64,000 bases of DNA from Tausonia pullulans (taxonomy: Eukaryota > Basidiomycota > Tremellomycetes > Cystofilobasidiales > Mrakiaceae). Positions 49,398-63,203 of this stretch are shown here, one piece after another. How positions within the stretch are numbered: the first letter of the stretch is position 1; each line of letters opens with the position of its first letter. A program made the translations under genes and the position numbers. The stretch is from assembly GCA_951802195.1 (NCBI GenBank), contig OX637620.1, positions 1,984,001-2,048,000 on the forward strand. The letters are read 5' to 3'. Below the pieces are notes generated by a model. The model made no database searches. It saw only the letters and a program-made list of their open reading frames with translations, and was not told where the DNA came from.

Positions 49398-52300
49398 TCA
49401 TATGCTAGGGCCAGCCAGGGAGTCTCCCTCGGGCTCCAGACCGGGAAGAATTCCGCCATTTCGGAGTACAGTCCGAACCTCGTCCGCCGAGAGGGTCTCG
49501 TACCGAATGAGGGCGTTGGCGAGCTGAAACAACACCGATAGAGCGTGTTGAGCGACATGACCAAAAACAAAAAGGGCAAAACTGACGGTATCGAGCGACT
49601 GGCGGTTCGTCTTGAGTAGATTCATCGCCCTCAAGGCGCCGGCTTCAATGAGGCTGTGTCGGAGAAAGAAAATGAAAAGCGATCAAGTCAGAGATCGCCA
49701 CTCTAACCCGCAAGAAAATCATTTGAAAAAAACAAGGACGTACCCTCGGATCTCAGACTCAATCTCATCCTTCTTCCGTTCGCTCAGATAGACCGACTCG
49801 TCTCCGTGGCTAACAAGGCCGACCTAGGTGATTGGCCAAAACATCAGTCATCGCAATACGAGATTGGTTCCCCCAAACGAAATGTACCAGGTCAGAAAAA
49901 CCCATCTCTTTGACCATGGCGCTCGCAACATTACTTGCGGCGACCAGGTCTGAATGAGCGCCAGATGTGACGTTCTCCTTGCCGTAAATGAGCTCTTCAG
50001 CGACACGGCCACCCATGGCAACATCAACTTAGGATCGGAGAGAAACCGGCGTAAGACAGCACACAAGGAAGATAGGCACGACTTGCCGTGAGGGAAAAGC
50101 AAGACGTACTGCGGGCGAGGTACTCCTTGTAGGAGAAAGAGTCGCGGTCCATCTCCGGGAGTTGAAAAGTCTGCAACAGAGAGCAAGATGGCGTCAGCCC
50201 AGTACAGACAGTGAATACATACAGCTTGTCGCATGACAGGGCGACTTACAATGCCGAGCGCCTGGCCTCGAGGAAGGACAGTCCTAAGGGAATGGGGAGA
50301 AGGCTGAGTTTCAGAAGACGAGTTAAGGCTCGGCAAACAAGATTTGGACAGACACTTTATGAAGCGGCATAGCACCCTCCGTGAGAAGGGCGACGAGCGC
50401 GTGCCCACCCTCGTGGTAGGCCGTCATCCTCTTGGCCTCGGGCGTAACGAAGTGGCTCTTTCTCTCAGCTCCCATCATGATCCTAGGGTCAGGGACAGGA
50501 GGAAAAAGACACATCAGCGTTCTAGCAGTACAAACAACGTTCGTTCGGAGAGCAGAGATGCACACCTATCCTTTGCCCACTCGAAGTCCTTGAGTCCGAC
50601 AGCCTTTGCTCCCTCCCGGCTGGCTTTGACGGCGGCCTGGTTGACAAGGTTCTGTAGGTCCGCCCCACTCATACCGGGCGTTCCCCGAGCAATTGTCGAT
50701 GCATCAACATCCTTATCGGCGATAATATCTGAGATATAGTGCTTGAGGATTTCGACGCGGCCCCGGACGTCTGGAAGCGGAACGGCTACATGCCGGTCGA
50801 ATCGACCAGGACGGACAAGAGCGGGATCGAGGGACTGGGGGAAATTGGTCGCGCTATATGTGACGAAGGAAAAGAATAAACTCCGGTTATCAAAGCCAAT
50901 TAAAGCAAAACTCAAGTGATGACGCACGCGATGACAATGACTCCAGTGCTAGCGGCAAAGCCGTCAAGTTCAGTAAGGAGCTGATTGACGGTCTGCTTCA
51001 TGGCAGCCTATGAGGGAAGTTCACACATCAGTCTGAGCTCAAAGCAAGCAAGAAGTCTAGCCTTCACCGACCTGATCCTTTGAACTACGTTTGCCGCCGA
51101 CAGAATCAAGCTCATCAATGAAGATAATGGCTGGACTTTTCTTCTTGGCGGCCGCGAAAAGCTCTCGTATACGTTTGGCTCCAACACCGACGAACCTGTG
51201 CGGCAAAGCCGGCTGACATCAGTACCTGCAAGATGATGCAATAGAAATGAAGACTTACATTTCCTCGAACTCGGACCCGCTGGCGAAGAAGAAGGGCACG
51301 CCAGCCTCCCCAGCGACAGCACGCGCAAGCATTGTCTTCCCCGTTCCCGGAGGCCCGGTGAGGAGGATACCCTTGGGAAGACGGCCTCCGAGCGTGGAGA
51401 ATCGTTCTGGGTCGCGGACTGCAGGGAGGAATGGGATGCACCAAGCAGTGAAGCTTGGCTGTTAGTAGAAACTCACGGTGAAGATTCAAGCTACGCACGG
51501 AACTCTACGACCTCTTGCAGTTCCTGGAGGAAAGCGAAGGGAATCAGTCAGGCGTGCAAGGTCTGCGGTCTTTGACGGAGAGCCGACACAAACATCCTTC
51601 GCCTCATCAACACCTCGAACATCCTCAAATTTGATGACCTTGCCGCCATCCTTGCCGCCAGCCTCAAACTCGTTCACGGTCGGGCCCAACTTGATTGTAC
51701 CGGCCTGCTCCATAACGAGGACCGCAATTGTGGCAAAGGCTATGATTGAAAGCGTCAGCGGTCGGTTGTCCAGTATCCGAAGAGGCATATGGAGTGGAAT
51801 CGCTCACCGAAGAGCTTGATGCCTCGGCTCACAGCCGACCAGAATGCGCTCCAACCTTTGGAGCTTGTAGTAGCGGGGTTGGGAGTGACGTTGTCAACAA
51901 TGACGTGCACCGGCCCGGGCGCGTTGTGCAGAGGCAAAGCAGCGGCCGCGACGCCGGCGCCTGTCGCCGTGGGATTCGCATCGGCAGACGCTACCTGAGC
52001 GCCCTCTGTAGATGTGGTGGCAGGGAAGGGAAGAGGCGCGTAGAGGTTGGAGGAGCCAGAGGTGGATGCGGAGGTGAGGAGTTCGTCGCGTATCCGGACG
52101 GCCTTGCTGAGATCGGTGTTGCGATTGAGAAGAAGGAGAGACTGGACATAAAGGCCGAAAGCCTCATTTGAATGAATGATCGACTTCGCCGGGTCCTGAA
52201 AGAGAGGGAAAGGGTGGAGGGGGAAGAATGAGATGCGGGTCAGCGAAAGGTGACAGGTGGGACTCAAAGCGTTCGTCTGCTCTTTGCATGGTAGAGCCCA

Positions 52301-53071
52301 GAGCGGGCCCGCTCTCCGGGGAAGCTCTTTTTCGGACGAAATACTGAGCTTCTATACCCCTGGAGCCTCGTCTCGATGAAATAGATCCTCCCCGACAAGT
52401 ATCCGTGCAATCAATCCAGTGGTGTCCACTTACCCAGCCGCCGAGCCTCTCCCAGTTGTCTACGATCGTTCTTGCGCTCGCCGATTTGTCTTCCTTGTCT
52501 AGAAGTTCCTTCATGATCGCGAGCGCCTCCTCCAGATCGCCCTCCTTTGAAACGCCCTGAGTAGCGATGAGAGCTCCCAAGCGGGCATCGAGATGCGCGT
52601 CCGGGGACCCAGTCGAGGCGGCGGCAGGCGTCGGCCTCGGCTCGGAACCGTCGCCGAGAGGAGCAGAGGGCAGGGCACTGCGAAGCCGACTGAAGAAGGA
52701 CATGTCGCGCGCCTGGAGGTATGACGGAGCCACGCGGCAGAACGACTCGTGAAGAGTTGTCCGGCTGACGAGGAGGGAGGGTGGAGGAGACGCGAACCTA
52801 GCCAGGTGGAGGCGCGAAACACGGTTGAAAGGAAGGCCAGACGTGAGCGCAAAGGACGTTGAAAGGATCGGAGACGAAGCCTGTGCATAGAGTGATAATC
52901 AAGATCAGCGGATTTAGTCGTCTGCGCAGCGTAAAAACGCGTGTAAACAGGTTGCAGGTGTACCGAATCGGCGGCGACGGAGGTGAGCCTAAGCAACCCG
53001 CTCTTTTGAGGGTGCAGCCTGAGAGACGAGAGCCTGCTACATTTAGAAACACCCGAGGCGACAGTCCGCAT
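49398..53071 (-). CDS. YME1: i-AAA mitochondrial protease Yme1
   Basis: ATP-dependent zinc protease of the mitochondrial inner membrane facing the intermembrane space; it degrades unassembled and regulatory proteins. A start at 53071 gives [17 protein letters not shown], a good matrix-targeting presequence. Exons near 52440-52690 code a helical TPR-like region ([15 protein letters not shown]), and near 52190 [19 protein letters not shown] transmembrane segment [14 protein letters not shown] follows, then [51 protein letters not shown] and the intact zinc motif [10 protein letters not shown], with the third ligand in GAHSD. It ends [16 protein letters not shown] at 49398. About 14 introns. The exon chain between 52700 and 53071 is provisional. 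Confidence 0.92.
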
Positions 53072-53547
53072 GGCGATGGTGGTCGGTCACGACCTGGAGT
53101 AGAGGGAAGCGAGCGGTGGTGTTGGAGGTCGAGGGAGAGGTAGGCAGGCGTCGAGAAACCGCGGCCGGACGCTTCGTCACGGCGGCTCCCCGCGAATCGC
53201 CGAGCCCGCCCACCTCCGCCGTGACGACCGACTGAAACAAAGCTGAATATGATCCTGAAGCTCTCGCTCTTATCACTGCTCAAGGGAAAGACGAGCAAGC
53301 TGAAAAAATGGCAGCCGCGAAAACACACTCTAAAATTCTGCCAAAGTAGCGCCTTTCTCGCGACACGGATCAGCGTGGCGAGAGAGTAAAAGGTGGGCTT
53401 GCATCTCCTCGAGGCTTCGGTGCCCACCTGGTGACTCCACTATCATTCCACACAGTACATAACAACACCAGATACGAAAGTCTTATGTCGGGCCCAGCCC
53501 AACATTCTCCGCCGAGCCGAATGGTGCGGCCCTAACGAGTCTACGCT

Positions 53548-55249
53548 TCAGATCTCGTCGCCGCGACACTGCCCACCCATGACGCCATGGTGATATGCCA
53601 TGGCAGTCTGAATGGACCTGTAATGCAGATGACAGATGGCGTGAGCAAGATCGGGTTGAGATACAGATGTCTCGAATGGGAAGGAAGCAGTGGTAACGAA
53701 CCGATAGTGCAGCCACGCAGCGGCGATGACGCAGCAGTCTGCGACATGTCACACGGATGAGGGATCAGTGAGTAGATAACGACTGCAAGAGAGACCCTGT
53801 GGCCGGGCTGAAGCACTCGCTCACGAAATATTTGGTGGGAGCTGCCGACAATGTCAAAGAACTTGGGAAACCGCCTCTCCGGGAAGCGGACGGCGTAGAG
53901 GAGCGCTCCTGCGATGTAGAGGCCACCTGACGATAAAAGGTATCCCAAACCCATCTCTGAGCGGGCACGAGCGAAGCCGTAGGCAAGAAGGTTGTGGGTG
54001 ACGGGGACGACGGCCGAGAGGCCGAGAGCGAGGAAAATGAGGGTTCGCGCTAGAGGCCCGGCCGCACAGACGAGTCTCAGCTCGAGGTGGCAAGGAAATC
54101 TCCGAGAGGGACAAGGGACGAGAGAGAGGAAGAGTGACAGTTGCTCACCCCAACGATAGGCGCCTGTCGTGTAAGTTGGGGAAAGAACGACGAACCCCGC
54201 GAGCATGCCGAGGACAGTGATGACAGTCGTGTAGAGGATCTGGAGGGACCGATCGCAGTAGAAGCCATAGTATATGGCTGGGTAGTTGGATCCGACGATG
54301 AGAGCAACAATGCCGACCTGAGATGACAACGAGAGCGGTCAAAGGGACGGTAGGGAGAGGCAAAGGCAGGGGAGAGGAACCTTGCTTAGCAGACTCACGT
54401 AGTCCATCTGGTTCCATCCCTTGGCAACGCGCTGCGAGTGGCAGCTCAATGTGTGATACATTGCCGAGCACGACAGACAAACGACAGCGCTCATGAGGAA
54501 GACTGTGCAGTGGAGGAGATCGATTGGTGTGAGGGAGGGGTAGTGGGGCATAAAGAGGTCCGTGTGGTGAGAGAGGAGGAGAAAGAGAGGGACCAGCGCG
54601 CCGAGGAGGTGGGTGTGGATGTTGATGGTCTCGTTGTGGAGATCTGTGGTCAGAAACACAGGCGTGCGTGTATAGGTGGACGTGTGCGTAGGAGAGAAAG
54701 GCGGTGTATGAAGAGAGTGATGATGAGCAAACAACTAGGAGGATTCAACGACCACCTTTGGTCTTCGTCATCATGCAGGGCTTAGTCCGGACGTACAGCC
54801 GACGATGGACCAGCAGCAGCCCGCCAGAGACCGCTGTTCCCTACGGTATCCGACGAGGGTGTACTCCGACTCGAACTCCCTGGAAACGCACCCCGCGAAG
54901 GAATTGTGAGCCACTCGCCAGGCGAACAGGAGGAGAGAGGGCCGCCGCCGGCCGGCCTCGTCCGAGCACCAGCGTCGTCGCCTCCTCGTGCGACCTCTGG
55001 CACGCGGTCGGCGACAGCTCGGTCTGACAGGAGACATATGAAACGGACATACTTCATCCAGCTAGGGAGCTGTTCAAACTCAAGGAGGGGGTGCGAGAGC
55101 CCAAACATCTCTTGCTTAAGGCCCGCCTCGCTTGTGTCCTCCTTCTCGGTGGGTCCGGCGAGCGACCGCGGCGCTGGGCTTCCGGACGGAGTGAGCCTCT
55201 GCCGGACGGCGGCGGCGTCGAAGGAGGGCGGGAAGGGCGTCTGGGGCAT
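53548..55249 (-). CDS. PAQR/IZH-family seven-helix membrane protein (adiponectin-receptor/hemolysin III type)
   Basis: Integral membrane protein; yeast relatives (Izh1-4) affect zinc and sterol homeostasis, and animal relatives are adiponectin or progestin receptors with a zinc-dependent hydrolase-like core. The start at 55249 gives MPQTPFPPSFDAAAVRQR and a hydrophilic N-terminus with FEQLPSWMK. The core begins NETINIHTHLLGALVPLFLLL, followed by CLSCSAMYHTLSCHS (first zinc-binding His), VGIVALIVGSNYPAIYYGF, LQILYTTVITVLGMLAGFVVL, LIFLALGLSAVVPVTHNLL, LYIAGALLYAVRFPERRFP and SSHQIF, where the HxxxH-type site is expected. It ends near QCRGDEI at 53548. About six short introns. Confidence 0.88.
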
Positions 55250-55693
55250 GGTGGCGTCGTCGCTCAGCCGTAGTCGTTGTAAGGGGTGAGTTAGTGAAAG
55301 CTGGCAGAGAGAGTCGCAGAACCGCGAGGTTCGGCCGGGCTTCGGAGAGGGGAACGAGTTGAGCCCACGGACCTTCATGCGAAGCGGCCTAGCTATCGGA
55401 CCCTTTCTTTCCTTCGCTTGGCGCAGTCCCCCCCCAATGGAAGGACGAGGGATGCATTTCATCATGGTTAAACTACATAATGATAAATTGCTCTCAGAGT
55501 GTAAACACGTATGATTTGCCTGTGAAGCGAATGTGAGGAAGTCGACGGTCTGTTGGACAGCCTAAGTCCTGAGGGTGAGTGATTTTGATTTGCTACTAAC
55601 GAAAATCAAATCCCACGTCGATATTTTCCACTCGTTTCATACTATTCGAAAGCCAAGAGTTAATGACGACCATGATACTGTGTCTGAACCGGT
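55250..55693. other. Intergenic region before inverted repeat copy 2
   Basis: Upstream of the PAQR gene and outside the repeat. AT-richer near 55470-55690. It resembles neither the flank of the other histone repeat nor any known element. Confidence 0.5.
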
Positions 55694-55861
55694 CAACACC
55701 ATTCCACAAGAGAACATTTCTTTTACTGTCGGAGGGAAAGCGATACGCGTAGAATGCGGGTCGTGCGTGAAGGGTCATCAAAGACGTCAAGAGGAATAGA
55801 GCCAAAAACGAAAGCATGCAAAGGTAGAGAAGAAGCGATGGGAAATCACGCCCGCGCGCGC

Positions 55862-56886
<1,025 letters not shown>

Positions 56887-57436
56887 ATGTCTGGACGCGG
56901 TTCGTGCTTCCAGTCTCTCAACGACGCAACGGCCCACCCGTGCTGGTTGCTGATCCTCCGGCCTTTTCCATCTCACTCTAGGAAAGGGAGGAAAGGGACT
57001 CGGAAAAGGAGGAGCCAAGCGCCACCGCAAGATTCTGCGTGACAACATCCAGGGTATCGTGAGTGCTTCACCCCCAGGCCCCAGACTTGAGTGGTCGGTC
57101 CGCTGACGGTTGGCTTCTCTCTCCTTCATTCAGACCAAGCCCGCCATCCGCCGTCTCGCTCGTCGTGGAGGAGTCAAGCGTATCTCGGGTCTCATTTACG
57201 AAGAGACCCGAGGTGTCCTCAAGCTATTCCTCGAGAGTGCGTTGCTTCTCATTCGCCCATGATGCGTCGCCCATTGCTGACCTGTGCAACTGCCGCTTAC
57301 CTCTTTCTTTCGTCCAGACGTCATCCGCGACTCAGTCACCTACACCGAGCATTCGAAGCGCAAGACTGTCACTGCCCTCGATGTCGTCTACGCCCTCAAG
57401 CGTCAGGGAAGAACTCTCTACGGTTTCGGCAACTGA
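56887..57436 (+). CDS. Histone H4 (copy 2)
   Basis: Exons 56887-56899 (13 nt), 56982-57058, 57134-57236 and 57318-57436. It codes for canonical H4, identical to copy 1. The 13-nt first exon ends inside codon 5 (G|GA), and the donor GTTCGT is non-standard at +3. Confidence 0.97.
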
Positions 57437-57608
57437 GCAGCCAAAGTCATTCACTTCAGGCGGAAGATCGCCGCCAGCTCAAGTCGCCACCAACCTTCTT
57501 ATTAGACCAGTCCAGCGGATTGGCCTCATTCTTTTTCTTCGGATTTGACTCTTCATTTATCGACATGTCACTTTAGAAACCAAACACATAACATTGTCCT
57601 CCGAACCA

Positions 57609-60600
57609 TTACACCTTACTCACGTGAGGCCGGAATGCAACACCGAGAAAGTAGCCTCGCTCTTCCCTCTTAATCCGTGTACGCCCCGTGACTGGCATCT
57701 GCGACATCGCGGGCATATCGGTAGAGTACGCCCCGAGAGTGCTTGAACGGCCTTGCCTTCCATTCGCCTCGACGGCGCTGGATCTCTTCATCGGTAACGA
57801 TCATATCGATTGTTTTGTTGGTCGCGTCGATGATGATCCTGCTCATCGAATAGCTGTTAGTGCAGCAGATGGCTCATGAAGAGATATCGTGGACTGACCT
57901 GTCACCGGTCTTGATTAGCCCGACGGGACCACCATTGAAAGCTTCTGGGACAACGTGTCCGACACAGAAGCCAGTTGTAGCTCCAGAAAAGCGCCCGTCT
58001 GTGATGAGCTGTGATGAGAACCTTACTGTCAGCGTCGTCGATCTTTAACTGGGTGCAGCAGAACATTGATAGTGGCAGGGCACTGACCGCGGTGACTTTG
58101 CTGAGACCGGCTCCAACGATTGCGGCGGTCGGGGTGAGCATCTCTGGCATCCCAGGCGCTGCAATGGACGGTCAATCAGTCACGGAGAGTTGGGCTAGGA
58201 CCAGGACTTCTGCCCCAGTCTTTTACTCTCAGGATCACCAGCAGCTCGGTCCATCTTCGTCCTCAATCACGTACCTCCTTTCGGGCCTCGGTATGTAATG
58301 ACGACAACTGGGACGAGGAGAAGCGATCAGCGCAAAGAACTATTAAGACTCGTCATTGTGGTCCGAGAGTCCATATCTGAAATCTCACCTGTGCCAGCAA
58401 CAATTTGTTTCTTCTCAATCGCATCGAGCACCTGCCACTCCTGGAGAGCGGGACGAACTTTCAGCTCTCGACTTGGCCTCGGTACATGGTAGAGGGGAAT
58501 ACTGACATCGTCAAAGACCATGGCGAGACCCTCAAAGCGCATGCCCTCCTTGCCGGTGATCTTGGCGACGGCGCCGCTGTACGACGAGGCTGACCATTAG
58601 GGAGGCTGTCGACAGATCTCTTGTTCAGAGGAAGTTCGTGCTCACCCGGGGGCGATGTTACCCTTGAGAATCGTGAGGTGTCCCGTCGCCTTGATCGGAC
58701 GCTCAAGAGGGCGAATGACGTCCTGCTTTTCAAAGTCCAAGGAGGGGAGATGCGCGACGTTCTCCGCGAGCGTCTTGCCCGTGCAGGTCATGACCCTGAA
58801 TATGAGAAATCATTAGTCACTGGATCGATGACAGCTTGAGAGGGGCGGCAATTTACGATCCGTCGAGCAAATCACTGTGCTCGAGCAGGTACTTGATGAT
58901 CGCGGGCACGCCGCCGACTTTGTGAAGATCCTCCTGAGAACGTGGCGAGATTGATCAGTCTTTGTGATGCTGAGCGCAGAAGACAACTCGCGATAGTCTC
59001 TCGCACCATGACATAGCGGCCGGAGGGCTTCATGTTGCCAAGATAAGGGGTTCTGTCCGCGATCTCTTGAAACTCTTCGATCGTTAAGTCGACGTTGGCA
59101 CACCGGGCGACTATATGTGCGAGGATGTTCAAGGCATGTCAGCCGAAAGTGCAATGAGGGCAGAGGGGGAGAAGCGCACGCACTAGCCAGCATGTGCAGT
59201 ACGACGTTCGTCGAGCCACCCACTGAACAAATGAGAGAATCAGTCACCGAGCTGTGACCCGCACACAGTGAGATGGAAGGACGACTCGCTGATGTTAGTC
59301 ACGACGATGGCATTCCTGAAGGCGGCCTTGGTCATGATGTCGAGCGGCTTGATGTCCTTCTCGAGAAGGTTTCGCATGGCAGGACCGACCCGAGAGCATT
59401 CCTGTTCCTTTTCTGTGACGAAGACAGGACCGGGAATGCGAGAGCCTTGTCAGCCAATGGATCGTGATATGAAAGACATCCTTGGTCGAGTTCGCACCCG
59501 ACGATTCGGCGGGAGAACAGCTGGTGTAGGGCAAGCCCATTCCCATCGCCTCAATGACGGTTGCCACTGTGAAGGAAAGAAGGTTGAGCTTGGTCAATTA
59601 CAGCTGTCAATATTCAAACAGCGACGACTGAGCGTATACTTACTTGAATTGGCAGTGAAGAGGCCTGCGAGAAAATGAACATTTAAGGCTGTTTTTGCTA
59701 GAAAGGATCTCTCGCAGAACCGGCTTACCTCCGCAGGATCCTGCCCCAGGGCAAGCGTGCTCCCTGAGGAAAGTTCCATGGTCAGGGCGATTGGGGTCTG
59801 GGCTCTACGGTTTCGCGGGACCTACACAATGTCGTCATATTCCTCGTTTGTGATACGCCCACTCAACACCCCTCCCCAGCTGTAGAACAGTCCGCGGTCA
59901 GCTGGAACCCATAACCACGGGAAGAGAGAAGAGAACGCACGCTTCCCAGGCGTCCCCGATGTTGATATCCTCCCCAGCCTTCTTTCCGAAGCCCTCGCAT
60001 TCTGACTTAATCTGGCCAGCATGCATGGCGCCTAAAGAAAAAAAAGCCAAAGTGTCAGAATTTAATTAGCTTTCTGAAAGGTACGAGCTCGAACTCACCT
60101 CCATAAACGATGATCTGGACAGTTACACTCGAGGTCGTCAGCTTGCAGCGCAAGCAACGAAGAAAAGGCCACGCTCGCGCTCAAAAGTCACTAAGACCAG
60201 AGACGTACAGTGGGCCGATTGTACCGAGCAGCGGCCATCATGGCGCCGGGCATGTTCTTGTCGCATCCAGGAATGAGAACGCCTCCGTCGTACTGACTTG
60301 CGACGATCGCCTAGGTGATCGCGCCGGTGAGCGAGGACTCAAGGTTGTGGGGCACCTGCAACGAACCATCTCCATTGAGTCTGCGATCAGGTCGCGTGAA
60401 GGAAGACTGTACGACATCTCGTTCGTAAGTTGAGTGAGATTGTCCCTGGAGATAGATTCGCCAAGAGCATTCGGGTAACGTCAGACGAAGATACATGCAT
60501 GCCAAATCTGGCGAATGAAATATTCTTACGAAACACCGACTGTGCTCTGTTTGAACCCCATGAGACCGCGTGTCGCCAGGGAGTCTTTGCAGAGGTCTCC

Positions 60601-60840
60601 TAGGTGCCCTAGGTTGCTGTTGCAAGGGTTTCCTTCCCACGCAACGGAGCAAACACCTACACGAGGTTTCGTCTGGTCTTCCTAGACTCGTCAAGGTCGA
60701 TCACAGTTGATCAGGCTTTTAGTCAGTTCGGGTGATCCGGCGCTCTTTCGGCATCGCGGCTGTACGACACACTTTGCTAAGGCCAAGAGCGCTGCCGACG
60801 CATGACAGGAGAGCCGAAGAATATATGAGATGTCAACACT
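57609..60840 (-). CDS. ILV3: Dihydroxyacid dehydratase
   Basis: Fe-S enzyme of valine, isoleucine and leucine synthesis, normally mitochondrial; it converts 2,3-dihydroxy acids to 2-keto acids. Reading minus: ALGLSK, then [17 protein letters not shown] and [16 protein letters not shown] (first cluster Cys), [19 protein letters not shown] (second), [20 protein letters not shown] and [10 protein letters not shown] followed by LFTANS (third Cys). After these come [83 protein letters not shown] and [19 protein letters not shown], ending at the stop at 57609. More than ten introns, several exons only tens of bases. The exon upstream of the ALGLSK segment (60773 to about 60830) and the true start are not resolved. 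Confidence 0.9.
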
Positions 60841-61818
60841 TCCAATGCTACTCGGCATTGAGCCGAATCAACTCGTCGCTAGACAGGCTCAGCTTGGCTC
60901 TGGGTGATGACAGGACGCACTGCATGAAAGCTCGCGCTCCCCCCCTGGACCGATCGTTCGTCATAGGCCCGCTATACTTGTTCAGCACGACGCCTCCACC
61001 TTCCTTGATGGGGAGATGGGCCGGCTTGATAATAGGATGACTGCCCAGACAATTGATTTTGGTTCGATCGATGGGAGGAGGGGGGAAAAGGAGGGGGGGG
61101 GGAGGAAGATGGACAGAGGCAGCACGAAGGATCGATGTCGGATGAGAGATCGAGTCGTCGTCAGCCCACATAAGTTGAGCGACTACATCTCAGGTCATGA
61201 TCACACAAGCTTCTCATACCCACATTTTAACGTCGGACATGATGTGCACGCGGCTCAGCAGGGAGGGATGTGGTTGGAGGGACTGCAAGAAGGACAGCGG
61301 GAACGCCGCCCTTGCAATTGGCCCTCGGCTCGGAGGAGGGCCGAGGTCAGAATACCCCGGCCGGTCCGACTGAGGTGCAGAAAGGCCGAGGTGCCGACCA
61401 ACAGTGAACCGCCGTCGCTGCGGCTTGTGGAGAGTTTCGGGGATCTTGAGGACTAACTCTGCCTGTCCTTGACGATTCTCTCCCGAGGTCGGGGGAGGGG
61501 GGGGGGGGGGGGGAACACGTGTGGTGCATTTTACGCAGCCTCCTGTCAATAATTCTCTGATGATATTCATCAACGGCCCACCTGCTAGTTCCCCGAGTGC
61601 GCTCGAAGCGTCTGGGAGTTTCTCTCGAATGACCAGAGCGAGTCTCCTGATAATCTCTGCGCCGTTCTCCATGAGGGACCGGGCCGAGTTCCGAAGTAAC
61701 CTCGGCCTCGACCGATACAAGCCTCTCGGTCCCTTTCTCTTACGAGTCGCTCTACAGAACTGATGACTCCTCCTGCCTGGAAGCATGTGGTACACGCGAG
61801 CATCCATCCACGAACCAA
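60841..61818. other. Region without a settled gene, with G-runs
   Basis: Between ILV3 and the hypothetical gene. G-runs at about 61076-61105 and 61491-61513 lie in it. A 197-codon minus-strand frame (61214-61807) crosses the second run as a proline string and has no family resemblance; I do not treat it as a gene. Confidence 0.45.
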
Positions 61819-62735
61819 CTATTGTTTGAGCTCGTCGCCAGTGCTGAGAGCGCGCAGAGACCCCGCGTCACGTCTGAGGTAGCTTGCGTGGCTTGATTCA
61901 CCCTCGAGGTCTCAGAACACAAACCGCCGGAATACTGACGTAGGTTGTCGCAAGCTCTTGTTCCAATCGGCTTCCCTAAAGGAAATAAAGCGCTTGAGAC
62001 TGTTGGCCAATGGGCAAGGGAGGAGTCTATTGTCAGTAGCTAGGAAGATCTCTGGATACACAATAAGGAAGGTGCACACACTGACGAGTTGGATGAGGCG
62101 AGACCGAGCGGCCGACTGTTCACAAGGCCGGCCTCATCGGTGTACTCAAGGACCGTTCTGAAGGCCGGAGATGGCAGCGAGAAGCTCCTCTCTAGGAAAG
62201 AGATGCGCGAACACAGTCAAATGGATGTATCGGGACAAGGATGGATCGAAGCCGAACTGACTGTCGCTTCAACATCGCCAGCAGGTCCTCCAGCGGCCGA
62301 CTGAGCACATACAACGGCAAGATAACGGCTTCAACGGGGCACTCAAACGTCAAGATTGTTTGCGAGCACTCACTCAAACTGCATTCCACCCTGACGAATG
62401 GCGTTGCCTTTCGCCTGCTCAACGACGTCGATGACCCAAACGCCATCCTCCTCCTTCCTCGCCCCGCCCTTCGCAACAAGCTCGTCCCCGAGGCTCGAGA
62501 CCGTCCCACTCTCAACATCCCATACAAGAATGCGCTCACCCTCCAGCGGCCGGGGATCCAGCGGGCCGTCAGTTGGGGTGAAGTGATAAGAAACAGATGG
62601 GTGTGACGCGGACGCGTGCACCGGCGACGGTGATGAACCAGTGCCAGTCGAGGAGGTCGCGATGGGGAAAGGTTGAGAGACCAAGATGATGTCGAGCGGG
62701 ATCGTGGACGGCTTCTTGGGCGGTGAGGTCGACAT
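61819..62735 (-). CDS. Hypothetical protein
   Basis: Not recognised. The start at 62735 gives MSTSPPKKPSTIPLDIILV, then a Ser/Thr/Pro-rich stretch and a folded-looking part: PLEGERILVWDVESGTVSS, DGVWVIDVVEQAKGNAI, ending GGMQF at a GTGAGT donor near 62370. A second exon joining in phase (EEELLAAISGLQNG, about 62150-62205) is likely. Two different exon chains fit the rest, one ending ALSTGDELKQ at 61819, so the C-terminal part is provisional. No membrane segment or catalytic motif stands out. It is convergent with nothing on its left and divergent from the amidohydrolase on its right. Confidence 0.45.
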
Positions 62736-63203
62736 GACTGGGAAGGAGGCAGGATTTGTTGTGGTTGAAGGTAAGGCGGAGGACGCGTCCTTTCTCTCTG
62801 ACTCGCGCAGGAGATTGGATGCGTCGCGAGCTTTCAGTGTCGAATATGATGGGGTGAGACACAGGAATGAACTAGATCAGACCACACACAGAGACTGTGT
62901 AATCTTATCAGAAATGTTGAGGCACGGAATACCATGCGATGTGACGCAAGCACAGAAATATCAGTAAGGGATGCTGCATTTGCACTCTAGTGCATGAGGG
63001 TCGTTCGCGCAAGACCGCTCTATTCCATCGTGCTGGATGCTGGCTGACGAAGAAGGGGAGGAGGACCGCATGCTCCTCTGTCGGCGAACGCCGGTGACGA
63101 GAAGTAAAGCGACATCTTCCCTACGACTCAGGTCATTCTCTTTCTCCCATAAACCTTCCCTCTTGTCGACCAGAGAACCCTTCCACCCTCCCAAATCCTC
63201 ACC
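62736..63203. other. Divergent intergenic region
   Basis: 468 bp between the hypothetical gene (minus) and the amidohydrolase (plus), with no other feature recognised. Confidence 0.5.

Noticed and set aside
55596-55817. 73-codon minus-strand frame running across the inner end of histone repeat copy 2
   Set aside because: It is partly the H3 3' UTR shared with the other copy (43871 onward), and the two versions diverge at the repeat boundary; no sign of selection.
61214-61807. 197-codon minus-strand frame including a proline run
   Set aside because: The proline run is just a long G tract read in one frame. No homology is evident and flanking splice signals do not support it.
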